A stretch of 21,414 bases of DNA from a virus. Below the pieces are notes generated by a model, which was not told the DNA's origin, did not search any database, and saw nothing but the letters and a program-made list of their open reading frames with translations. Where the stretch lies: positions 1-21,414 of IMG/VR virus record IMGVR_UViG_3300050821_006905. One strand, 5' to 3'. Shown one piece after another: positions 8,227 through 15,410 of this stretch. Within the stretch, counting starts at the first letter, position 1. Each line of letters begins with the position of its first letter. Made by a program: the position numbers and the translations under genes.

Positions 8227-8478
8227 CTAGAACGCTACTGGCACGAACTTGATCCACTTGTTCACCGTCCCATCGTAAACGTAATAAAACCCGCCGCCCA
8301 CCGCCGTCTGTCCGTGTTGACCGGGAGAATTAGCGCTCACTGGTGCTTGCTGATTAGCTGGAGTCTTCAGCTGTTGCGCCGTAAGCTGTAAATGTATATC
8401 CCAATCGCGCGTCAATCTTCCATTCTTATCGGTGATCGGTACTTCCGACGGCGCGCGAAATGGAAGCTGCTGGCTCAT
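8227..8478 (-). CDS. Small phage tail-region protein (83 aa)
   Basis: The ATG at 8478 overlaps the stop of the gp10-like gene (ATGA), so translation is probably coupled; this start removes 34 spurious upstream codons that lie inside the gp10-like gene. The N-terminus (FRAPSEVPITDKNGRLTRDW) is followed by a helix, and the C-terminus ends GGGFYYVYDGTVNKWIKFVP. That ending resembles the short aromatic beta module (Y-Y-V-x-D-x-T-x-x-x-W) often seen at the end of small phage structural proteins. At 83 aa it is far too short to be a P22-type tail needle, although it is in that gene's position. Function unknown. Confidence 0.65.
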   Translation of the reverse strand: MSQQLPFRAPSEVPITDKNGRLTRDWDIHLQLTAQQLKTPANQQAPVSANSPGQHGQTAVGGGFYYVYDGTVNKWIKFVPVAF

Positions 8479-10037
8479 GCAACCTCCGCCATCTGATGCG
8501 TCAAGCGCTTCCGCGGCGATGGCTGCGTCTTCGGGTTCACATAAGCATCGATAAATCGCCACGGTACAGGATCGCTGCAAGAAACCTCGAATACCATGTC
8601 ACGTGCCCGCCCTAAGCGGCGGAACGAGGCGCGCTGGCTATACTTACCAGCTTGTCCGCAATCAGCTATGCGTGTCTGCCCGTAAGTATGCCCACCGTTA
8701 CGCGAACAGCGCAGCATGAGCTGCGGGCCGCGAGCATTTCCAGCCCCATCGAGCAGCGGCGGTTCTGGCCCAAGCCCCGTTTCCAGATAAACCTCCAATT
8801 CGTTGTAGCGCATCCATTGATGCTCGACATTGATATGCGGCGCGCGGCGCAAACGGCGAATCGGAGCGCCATTGTCAGTAACAAAATTCCACCCGCCTCC
8901 AGCTTGAACAGGGGATGACATTTGATACGTTCGTCCACTCTGACGATCTCCAACCAAATGCTTCCCAAAATTGAACGTATGGCAAATCGGGAGCGCTGCT
9001 TGATAAGCTCCGATGCGCTGATTCCAGAAACCGCATTTATGCCAGAGCCCCGTCGATACGTCGTACGCTAACGTTACTTGCGCGGAAGGAAAAGTAGTTC
9101 TCCAAATCGAATGACCATTCTCCTGATACGCAAAAGAAATGGCATCGGAAATCCTTGGGAACTGTTGCACCATCGTTTCTATAGCATGCGTCGAAATACG
9201 CTGAAAAGTAGCGCCGCTCGTCCGATAAGCGATTCCTTGCCCTTGATCGTTCCTCGCTCCCCACAAGAAAATCGCATTATCTAGCTGACTGATAGCAAGC
9301 GGAGCAGCGCAGCCTTGCTCTGCGAAACCGCTAGGCATTGGCGCTAACGGAAAAGGAAAGCCGCCAATGTCATAGTCCGATTCTGTTTGCTTCGCGCCAA
9401 ACATCCACAGGAACCGATGGTCGGCAATCATGCCAATGACGTTATCGGCATATGTATTGATTATTTTGATTTGAAGCGCGGACCATCCCGTAGCGGTCGC
9501 ATCAAAAGAGTTCGAGGAATATACAGTTTGCGACGAAGCAACGAGCAGGAAGAAGAAACTGTCAATAAAAGCAATCTCCGTTACTGTCGCAGGCTGCCAC
9601 GGTCCTGCTACTAGACCCGTAAACGTTCCAGCAACTATATTCGGAACTTGCTGTGTCGCAAGTTGGTAGGAATATAGATTCCCCGCGCTTACGATAGCAA
9701 GTTGCTGAGGACAAGCCGCGAAACTTACGAAGCTACCATCGTTTCCAACATTCCCGATAGCGGTTACGTTTCCATTCGCAAGCTCTTCATAGAGCGTAGC
9801 ATCAACTACTTTGAACGTTCTCCCGGCGCTTGGCCCCGTCGTGATCGTATAATTCCCGCGTACTTGATTCCCGCCAGGATTGTTGAATTGCGAAAGACCG
9901 GGAGTCGAATAGAGCGTCATCGCGGATACGCCCATCTCGCTTTCGACTTTCTCTGGGAGCAAATTAATACACTCCTGCGCGTCCGCGTTAACGGACTGCG
10001 AAGTGTATGTTCCGCCGCAAAAGCCGATTCTGCTCAT
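8475..10037 (-). CDS. P22 gp10-like packaged-DNA stabilisation / tail hub protein
   Basis: A 520-aa protein. In P22, gp10 closes the portal-gp4 channel after packaging and forms part of the tail hub (472 aa). The start resembles that family: CGGTYTSQSVNADAQECINL, then LPEKVESEMG and LYSTPGLSQF (residues 8-52), the usual N-terminal 'N-L-P ... S-T-P-G-L' arrangement. The rest is beta-rich with propeller-like strands (AFIDSFFFLLVAS, HRFLWMFGA, AIFLWGARNDQG). The C-terminus has SRNGGHTYGQ and RRLGRARDMVFEVSCSDPVP, which is frequent in this protein type. It follows the gp4-like adaptor by 12 bases with only a weak Shine-Dalgarno. Order and motifs agree well, but no search was run. Confidence 0.8.
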   Translation of the reverse strand: MSRIGFCGGTYTSQSVNADAQECINLLPEKVESEMGVSAMTLYSTPGLSQFNNPGGNQVRGNYTITTGPSAGRTFKVVDATLYEELANGNVTAIGNVGNDGSFVSFAACPQQLAIVSAGNLYSYQLATQQVPNIVAGTFTGLVAGPWQPATVTEIAFIDSFFFLLVASSQTVYSSNSFDATATGWSALQIKIINTYADNVIGMIADHRFLWMFGAKQTESDYDIGGFPFPLAPMPSGFAEQGCAAPLAISQLDNAIFLWGARNDQGQGIAYRTSGATFQRISTHAIETMVQQFPRISDAISFAYQENGHSIWRTTFPSAQVTLAYDVSTGLWHKCGFWNQRIGAYQAALPICHTFNFGKHLVGDRQSGRTYQMSSPVQAGGGWNFVTDNGAPIRRLRRAPHINVEHQWMRYNELEVYLETGLGPEPPLLDGAGNARGPQLMLRCSRNGGHTYGQTRIADCGQAGKYSQRASFRRLGRARDMVFEVSCSDPVPWRFIDAYVNPKTQPSPRKRLTHQMAEVA

Positions 10038-10049
10038 CGTTCAACACTC

Positions 10050-10898
10050 TTAGTCATTTGTCTGCTTCGACCGATAATTGTAATCACTTCTCTTCCCGCT
10101 ACCTCGTCCTCCAGGTATTCCAGCATCCCGCGTCCCTGCTACTGGCGAAGTGATATTTAGCACCGTAAACCGCCTTAGCGCTGCGCGCTTAAGCTGTTCT
10201 AGGTTCGCCGTCCACGGAAGATCGAAGTCCGGCGCTATCATTTCTGCGAGCGAATAGACGAACGCCATCGTTCCGCCTTGAGGAAGCTGGACACTATCCG
10301 CAAGCTGATACTGACTAAGCAGCGTTTGCACTAACAGTTCAAGCGGATATGCTACGGTCGGAACAACCCACATAAACATCGAGCCGTTCGGGTAATCTTC
10401 TTCGTAGTACATATCCGTTGGCGTGACGCTTTGTACTCCCGGAGCGGCTTTCCTTGACCACCACTTGCCTTTATCCTGATGGACTGTAACTTTTAAGCGT
10501 ACCGTTGTCTGCCCAATCCACGGAGCGGCGGCAAGCGCATTAAGTAGAATATTCGCGTCAAGAATCTTTACCGGGCGCTGAAGGATTCCAGCCGCTTGGT
10601 TGAAATTCGCCGTACCCGTAGGCCCAATTAAATGCGGCTGAAGGTTCGGCGTTAACTTACCAACGAAAAACGTATTAGCCCAAACGTAAGCTCTCGCAGC
10701 ATTCCACGAATCAATTAAGATATTCGCTTGCGCTTGAACATCGGCGGCCTCCGCCGCCTCCGGTATATCCGCGGGGTCAATAGCGCCAATCTTTACCATT
10801 GCCATCTTACAAAGATCGAGCAGTTTGAACGAACCCGTGCCTCCAGGGGCTAAGTACGACCCTGCAACTACGGGCACTTGTGGAGGAAGTACCGGCAT
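10050..10898 (-). CDS. P22 gp4-like head-tail adaptor
   Basis: A 282-aa protein, longer than P22 gp4 (166 aa). In P22, twelve gp4 copies bind the portal and start tail assembly. Residues 20-75 show the typical pattern of this adaptor group: KLLDLCKMAMVKIGAIDPAD, then an Ala/Glu-rich stretch, QAQANILIDSWNAARAYVWA. Near the C-terminus, LAEMIAPDFDLPWTANLEQL followed by KRAALRRF matches the helical end seen in such adaptors. The extra length may be a beta insertion at about residues 80-180 (VRLKVTVHQDKGKWWSRKAA). GGGAG lies 9 bases before the ATG; the previous stop is 12 bases upstream. Its neighbours (coat region upstream, gp10-like downstream) fit the same assignment. Confidence 0.75.
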   Translation of the reverse strand: MPVLPPQVPVVAGSYLAPGGTGSFKLLDLCKMAMVKIGAIDPADIPEAAEAADVQAQANILIDSWNAARAYVWANTFFVGKLTPNLQPHLIGPTGTANFNQAAGILQRPVKILDANILLNALAAAPWIGQTTVRLKVTVHQDKGKWWSRKAAPGVQSVTPTDMYYEEDYPNGSMFMWVVPTVAYPLELLVQTLLSQYQLADSVQLPQGGTMAFVYSLAEMIAPDFDLPWTANLEQLKRAALRRFTVLNITSPVAGTRDAGIPGGRGSGKRSDYNYRSKQTND

Positions 10899-10912
10899 TC
10901 AGAGCGCTCCCT

Positions 10913-11368
10913 TTACGCCGCTACTGTCTGAGCTTGTTCTTCCTGCTTCTGCTTCAATTCCGCCGCGAGTTCGCGCTCCAGCCGCTTAATGTTCTCGTCG
11001 CGCGGGACTGCACCACGTTGCAGCTTGTCGATATGCTTCTGAGTTGGCTTTGCCGTCCAACCCTTCTGCTTCATCAGCTCGCCGTACTCTTCCTCGTCTT
11101 CGACGCTTTTCATCGAGCCGCTTTCGTGATAGACGAGTTTCGGCCATGCTCCCGCAGGCGGAACTTGCTGGAAATGGTCCGGCGACTTTGCGATGCATAG
11201 CGCCTTGAGCTTCGCATCGAACGGCGCTTCGCCTTCGTTGATCATATGGCACATGATGCGTTCCATATTCTCATCGATGCGCTTGTCGGCTTTTCCGTTC
11301 GCGTCCTGGAACGCTTCCGGGAATTGCTGCTTGCATTCTTTGATGCTGAGACGCTTTTTCTTTGCCAT
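10913..11368 (-). CDS. Hypothetical phage protein (151 aa)
   Basis: Not recognised as a named family. It is highly charged, with a basic start (MAKKKRLSIKECKQQFPEAF). The middle carries WPKLVYHESGSMKSVEDEEE followed by YGELMKQKGW (about residues 75-107), which resembles a short motif in many small phage proteins ('P-x-x-x-Y-H ... V-x-x-x-E-E ... GW'). The C-terminus is a Lys/Glu/Gln coiled helix (NIKRLERELAAELKQKQEEQ). It sits between the probable decoration protein and the gp4-like adaptor, so a head-completion or connector role is possible but only inferred. Confidence 0.7.
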   Translation of the reverse strand: MAKKKRLSIKECKQQFPEAFQDANGKADKRIDENMERIMCHMINEGEAPFDAKLKALCIAKSPDHFQQVPPAGAWPKLVYHESGSMKSVEDEEEYGELMKQKGWTAKPTQKHIDKLQRGAVPRDENIKRLERELAAELKQKQEEQAQTVAA

Positions 11369-11378
11369 GCCTATCTCC

Positions 11379-12119
11379 TTATTTTGTAAACCACGTTCCG
11401 GCGGTCGTGCAATTGAAAATTAGCATCGTGCCAGCAGGCACAGCGATAGCAGTGTTTGCGGCAAGCAGGTTGATGTTTTCCCCTACTGCGGGGAACACAT
11501 TCATTGAGTTAGCCGCGGCCCTGTTAATAACGGTGATTTGCCCACCGACGTAAGACGCCGGCAAAGTAATAGAATCAGCTGCCGTAGCTACGATGGCGAC
11601 CGTATTCATCATCCGGTTGATCGCCGGGCCACCGCCCTGCCCACCACCCGCTTTTGCGACCAAGTTATCTTGCGAAGAAAGAGTTTGAAGGCCAGGCCCG
11701 CCGAAACCGGTTGCAAGCCCTTCCGTTTCCCAGAAACCTGCGAATGTACTGACATAGATGCAGACAGAATTCTGCATCTGGCTGACGCCAACAGCCGCCG
11801 CTTGACCATCGATAACATCTGCACCGGAACCAAATACCTGCATTGGATTCGCACCGCGATTAATGAGCATAATATCTAATCCAGGCGCGGCGGGCGGTAA
11901 TTTAACGGAATCTCCGGCAGTAGCGACCGTAGTTACTTTCGCTGTCTGGCCGGTGATCTGCGTAGCATTTGCTTGCCCACCTCCAGCGAAAGCTACGATA
12001 AGAGTCTGTGAAAACTCTTGAAATAAACCTTGAAACGTGAACCCTGAAAGAATCTGATCCATCGCATCTTTCGTGAATGCTCCGAATTTCGTAACGAGCG
12101 GCGCGCCTACTGAAGACAT
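11379..12119 (-). CDS. Probable capsid decoration / head-fibre protein with duplicated domain
   Basis: A 246-aa protein. After a helical N-terminus (residues 1-45), two copies of one beta domain appear, at about residues 60-132 and 172-246. They share VTTVATAGDSVKLP / VAIVATAADSITLP, then INRGANPMQVFG / INRAAANSMNVFP, a turn with DVIDG or ENINL, and end IYVSTFAGFW / FNCTTAGTWF. A Gly-rich linker (AGGGQGGGPA) joins them. This beta module is common in phage surface proteins. Position just after the coat gene suggests a decoration or head-fibre protein. AAAGGA lies upstream of the ATG, and a GC-rich stem-loop precedes the gene. Fold and role are inferred; the duplication is directly visible. Confidence 0.65.
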   Translation of the reverse strand: MSSVGAPLVTKFGAFTKDAMDQILSGFTFQGLFQEFSQTLIVAFAGGGQANATQITGQTAKVTTVATAGDSVKLPPAAPGLDIMLINRGANPMQVFGSGADVIDGQAAAVGVSQMQNSVCIYVSTFAGFWETEGLATGFGGPGLQTLSSQDNLVAKAGGGQGGGPAINRMMNTVAIVATAADSITLPASYVGGQITVINRAAANSMNVFPAVGENINLLAANTAIAVPAGTMLIFNCTTAGTWFTK

Positions 12120-12147
12120 ATTCTATTTCCTTTCAATGAAAAGGTGA

Positions 12148-12173
12148 GGGGAGGTCGGAAACAGACCCTCCCC
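12148..12173 (-). terminator. GC-rich stem-loop before the decoration gene (attenuator-like)
   Basis: On the minus strand GGGGAGGGTC pairs with GACCTCCCC around the 7-base loop TGTTTCC (9 bp, one bulged base). It is followed by TCACCTTTTC, a weak U-run. It lies in the 66-base gap between the 287-aa gene and the 246-aa gene. It could be a weak terminator lowering expression after the coat region, or an RNA-processing or stability element. The downstream genes have no visible separate promoter, so complete termination is unlikely. Confidence 0.45.
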
Positions 12174-12185
12174 CTGTTGAATTGT

Positions 12186-13049
12186 TTAACGGCTCGGATA
12201 CCACTTCCCGTCAGGTCCGTTCCACTGCCAGCATTGCATAATGCCAACAACTGCCGTAGTGGCGGCTCCGATGTTATTCGTCGCCGTAGTCGTGTAAGCA
12301 CCCGTAGGAATAACGCAGAATTGCGCCGTTTGTGAATTAACCGTTGCGGCTCCAGCAACACCGATATTCTGGTTCCCGGTGAACGTCCACGATGTAATCG
12401 CGTTCGCACCGGAAATCTTGAATACCGGCCCGCCAACGTTCGTAGCACCAGCAACGCTCGCAACAGTAGCTTGCGAAGCACCGAGCGGAAGCGCGGGATT
12501 ATTGAATCCCGGCGTCCAAACCAGTGAAGCTGCATTGCAATACCACTGCGTGCCGTTACGGATATTTACCCACGGCGAAACAACAACGTTATTCAAGATG
12601 CATGGCACATTGGAAGTGGAAGCAGAGCCTCCAATTCCGCTACTGCCAGGGTCTTGAACGTAGAAAAAACGCGGTGGCCCGAAGAGTACCATCGCACCGT
12701 TTGAGTGCGGCGTCGCTACAGTCGAGTTGATGCCGCGCACAACGGTTAGCGCCGTACCGTTTACGCCGATGACAAGCATCTCTTCGCGATCAACGAACAG
12801 CGCAGTTTGAAAGTTCGGCTGCCCTGCTGTAATCGCAAGAAGCGGGTTAGCGCCAACGATACTCGTTGCCGACGTAACGGTGATAATCGTCGGAGCAGGA
12901 ACGTTTCCCGTCGAGCCCGGCCCAAGATACTGACCGGCTACGGCGGCGGAAAGCGTTGTCTGCCCAAGGAAGTTCTGCTGCGCTTGGGCTGTCACTCCAC
13001 AAGCGGCAAGCAAAACTGCGAGAACTGCGAGTTTAAGATAGTTCTTCAT
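12186..13049 (-). CDS. Beta-rich surface-type protein with signal peptide, next to coat gene
   Basis: A 287-aa protein of unknown function. The frame opens with a GTG at 13070, but AAGGAG at 13064-13059 points to ATG 13049, giving MKNYLKLAVLAVLLAACGVT followed by AQA|QQ. That is a good signal peptide, cleaving after residue 23. It also contains LLAAC, a lipobox-like site with Cys17, so a lipoprotein is an alternative. The mature part has ALFVDREEMLVIGVNGTALT, then VVRGINSTVATPHSNGAMV and LFGPPRFF, a pattern seen in phage structural proteins near the head genes. It ends with aromatic modules (WVNIRNGTQWYC; CWQWNGPDGKWYPSR). Four cysteines remain after cleavage. Position suggests a minor capsid or surface protein, but the signal peptide argues for export; both are inference. 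Confidence 0.7.
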   Translation of the reverse strand: MKNYLKLAVLAVLLAACGVTAQAQQNFLGQTTLSAAVAGQYLGPGSTGNVPAPTIITVTSATSIVGANPLLAITAGQPNFQTALFVDREEMLVIGVNGTALTVVRGINSTVATPHSNGAMVLFGPPRFFYVQDPGSSGIGGSASTSNVPCILNNVVVSPWVNIRNGTQWYCNAASLVWTPGFNNPALPLGASQATVASVAGATNVGGPVFKISGANAITSWTFTGNQNIGVAGAATVNSQTAQFCVIPTGAYTTTATNNIGAATTAVVGIMQCWQWNGPDGKWYPSR

Positions 13050-13058
13050 GTTCGTTAG

Positions 13059-13064
13059 CTCCTT
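13059..13064 (-). promoter_or_regulatory. Ribosome binding site that fixes the 287-aa start
   Basis: AAGGAG, 9 bases before ATG 13049, overlaps the TAA stop of the coat gene (TTAAGGAG). It rules against the upstream GTG start, which would place the site inside the coding region and hide the signal peptide. Confidence 0.75.
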
Positions 13065-14304
13065 AACCACAGAGCACCCTCCCAGCGCAGCTATCGGCGT
13101 AATACTGGCCGAAGCCGATTAGCGTATCCCAACTATTCGTCATCTTCTTTTCCGTCGGTGAATACATCCTGACGAATCGAACCGGGATGCCCGTCTTTTT
13201 GTCGCGTGCTTGTGAAGTCAACTCCGTTGCTTTCGGAGATTGGAGTTTCAAGCCAACCATCGCGTAAGCATCTTTGTTGAGCCACAAGCCTTGAGCGCCG
13301 ACTTTCCCGTTCGGAGCCGCAGTGCCAGGAAATAGCGTTAACGCAGCGCCAGCAGCGGGCGTCGAATCAACGTTCTGATACTGCGAACCGGGTAGGAAAA
13401 TAGCCGGTGAAATGTTCAGCAAGTCCCCGCCACCGCCAACTGCGACAAGTGGAGACGTAACAGTGAAGGTTTTCTGAACCGTCGTAACGACACGGCGTGT
13501 CATCGGGTTGACAAGGTTGACGTTTGCGATTCCGATTACGTCGCCGACGTTGAACGTATCGCCAGCCGTCGCCGTAATCTGAAGCTGCGTCCCTCCAGCG
13601 CTTGCGACTGTAAGCGTAACGCCAGCCGCCCACGTTCCCGCCGTATGGCGGAAAAGCGATTCCGATTCGTACCAGTCGAAGTTCCAAAGACGGCCAAGAG
13701 AGCCTTCCTTGTACTGTTCGCTGATTTCATCGGACGGATTCAATAGCGCTTGAAGGACTGGAACCAACGCCGTATAGACGCTCGACGGAACGATCAGCGC
13801 GTTATCACTGCCGCGAGTCGCACCGGCCAAGTTCTTGAGGCGTTGCCGCGCTTGCATGAACGTTGTCGCTGAATTCGGATCGGTCCCGAGCGCGCCAACG
13901 ATGTTATTAGCGTTTTGATACGCGAATAGCGCAGCGCGCGTGTCCATTTCCTGCGCTATCTGCTCCATCGCTGGGCGCAGATACTGCTCCGAGATTTCCT
14001 CTTTCGAGCGCTCCATAAGCAGAGCTTCCTCGAAGTCGTCAAACTCGAAGTCAACGCCGAAAATCTGGTTGCACGCGACTGTCGTATTGATGCGGTTGAT
14101 CGGTTGCGGAGAATAGCCCAAGCCGTCGCGAATCAAAAAGCGCTGCGGAAGTTTCTTGCGAATAACTTCGCCAACAGGGAATTCCTTCTCGAATTCCTTG
14201 TTGTCGGAAGTATTCATATACTGGCAAACTTCCAGCATGTTGATCAGCAAACGGAGAGCTTCCTCGGCCACCCAATCGGGAAATACATATTGGCCTTCTG
14301 CCAT
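13063..14304 (-). CDS. Major capsid protein, P22 gp5-like coat
   Basis: A 413-aa coat protein (P22 gp5 is 430 aa) that forms the icosahedral shell. The N-terminal arm and helix (FPDWVAEEALRLLINML) are followed by a charged stretch (KEFEKEFPVGEVIRKKLPQR). RDGLGYSPQPINRINTTVAC and the helix with RSKEEISEQYLRPAMEQIAQ are typical of P22-type coats. The family signature RLWNFDWYESESLFRHTAG is at about residues 205-224. A beta insertion at about 225-330 (LTVASAGGTQLQITATAGD) corresponds to the P22 I-domain or telokin-like insertion. The C-terminus carries TGIPVRFVRMYSP. It sits directly after the scaffold gene, as in P22. The Shine-Dalgarno before the ATG is unexpectedly weak for a major protein. 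Confidence 0.88.
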   Translation of the reverse strand: MAEGQYVFPDWVAEEALRLLINMLEVCQYMNTSDNKEFEKEFPVGEVIRKKLPQRFLIRDGLGYSPQPINRINTTVACNQIFGVDFEFDDFEEALLMERSKEEISEQYLRPAMEQIAQEMDTRAALFAYQNANNIVGALGTDPNSATTFMQARQRLKNLAGATRGSDNALIVPSSVYTALVPVLQALLNPSDEISEQYKEGSLGRLWNFDWYESESLFRHTAGTWAAGVTLTVASAGGTQLQITATAGDTFNVGDVIGIANVNLVNPMTRRVVTTVQKTFTVTSPLVAVGGGGDLLNISPAIFLPGSQYQNVDSTPAAGAALTLFPGTAAPNGKVGAQGLWLNKDAYAMVGLKLQSPKATELTSQARDKKTGIPVRFVRMYSPTEKKMTNSWDTLIGFGQYYADSCAGRVLCG

Positions 14305-14357
14305 TGTCGTTTCTACTCTCTAGCGGTAGCATGCCGCTTAAATTCGCTCGGTCGTTT

Positions 14358-15410
14358 TCAGTTGACTTTCTTTTTCCGCTTTTCGCGATCTTCTTTATTC
14401 TTGCGCTCACGATAAAGCTCACCACGCTCGGAAGGCGACAAGTCCTTACGCCGCCATGCGGCATCGGCGGAACCGTCATCCTCGGGGGATGACGAACCGC
14501 CGCCAGCTTCAACGGGAGGCTTGCCAGCTTTCGTTAGATTTTCTTTTTTAACAGGCTCTTCTTTTTTTACCTGCTTAGACAATTCCGCCTTCACGCCAGC
14601 TTCGAGCGCAACTAGCTTGCGAATCGCCCGCGTTACGGTTTTCGGGTCTTTCGCTTCTGCAAGCAATTCGTCAAGCTTCGGGTCAGTACCGAGTACGTAA
14701 ACGAGATCGGTGAAAACCTCGGAATCGTTCAAGAACATGAAGAACGCCGGAGCCGCTTGGAGTGTTCCTGCAAGCGCGTCCACAGTTTTCTTTACGTCGA
14801 TTCCGTCAGCTTTCTCCCCGTACTTCGTTTTTAGCTCAGCTTGCCAAGTCTTGATCGATTGTTCTTGCTGTTGAGCAGCAGTACGAATCTGAACCTGCTG
14901 ATTCGTGTAGGCTTCCTTGTCGGTTTCGTATTTGTCGAGCGCCGCTTCATACTTCTCGTAATCCAAAGCGCCAGCGGCGTCGCGGAACTGCGCCATCGAC
15001 GGGCGTTTCGGGAGTTCGAGGAGTTTCGGTCCGGCATCCGCTTCGACTTTCTTTTCTTCTGGCTTTTTCTTTCCAGTGCGGAATTCTTCAAGTTCTTTCT
15101 CGGCAGCTTCTAGCTTTTCCCGCGCTGTATTACGCTCAGCTTCAAGCGTTCGCCAGTTCTCGTCTTGAGTACGTGCTTTTTTGCCCGGCCCTGACCCGGA
15201 CTTCTCTCCCCCATCTTCGGAGGCAGGTGTAGACGCTGCCGAGGCGTCTTTCGACTTATCGTCTGACGGCGAAACTTTTTTATCATCAGCGGGAGCTTCA
15301 AGCGCAGGCATCTTGCCCGTCTTGAGCCACTCCGTACGCTCCGCGTCGCTGAAATGCTCGACTTCTTTGTGTTGCGGCGGATTATTCACCGCCGGTGTTT
15401 GCGTTGCCAT
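14358..15410 (-). CDS. Capsid scaffolding protein (P22 gp8 position)
   Basis: A 350-aa, highly charged, Lys/Glu-rich protein between portal and coat, exactly where P22 has gp8 (303 aa). The start is ATG 15410: AAGGAG at 15422-15417 is 6 bases away, whereas the GTG one codon upstream is too close. Residues 30-80 are low-complexity (DDKKVSPSDDKSKDASAAS). Residues 82-115 form a coiled coil (NWRTLEAERNTAREKLEAAE). Helices rich in Gln/Lys follow. The C-terminus (LSPSERGELYRERKNKEDRE, then KRKKKVN) is strongly basic, as expected for the coat-binding end of P22-type scaffolds. It overlaps the portal gene by 29 bases. Assignment rests on position and composition. Confidence 0.72.
   Translation of the reverse strand: MATQTPAVNNPPQHKEVEHFSDAERTEWLKTGKMPALEAPADDKKVSPSDDKSKDASAASTPASEDGGEKSGSGPGKKARTQDENWRTLEAERNTAREKLEAAEKELEEFRTGKKKPEEKKVEADAGPKLLELPKRPSMAQFRDAAGALDYEKYEAALDKYETDKEAYTNQQVQIRTAAQQQEQSIKTWQAELKTKYGEKADGIDVKKTVDALAGTLQAAPAFFMFLNDSEVFTDLVYVLGTDPKLDELLAEAKDPKTVTRAIRKLVALEAGVKAELSKQVKKEEPVKKENLTKAGKPPVEAGGGSSSPEDDGSADAAWRRKDLSPSERGELYRERKNKEDREKRKKKVN

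Noticed and set aside
8479-8580. N-terminal extension of the 83-aa gene
   Set aside because: These 34 codons lie in the gp10-like gene in another frame; ATG 8478 has the typical ATGA coupling.
12107-12535. Arg/Leu-rich minus-strand frame of 142 codons
   Set aside because: Overlaps the 287-aa gene in another frame, with no ribosome site or recognisable domain; typical shadow frame.
14322-14338. Small stem (AGCGG / CCGCT) before the coat gene
   Set aside because: Only 5 bp with a 7-base loop; too weak to call, although the coat gene's poor Shine-Dalgarno makes the leader mildly curious.
14051-14512. Minus-strand frame of 153 codons across the scaffold-coat junction
   Set aside because: It overlaps both well-supported genes in another frame and has low-complexity Arg/Ser content.
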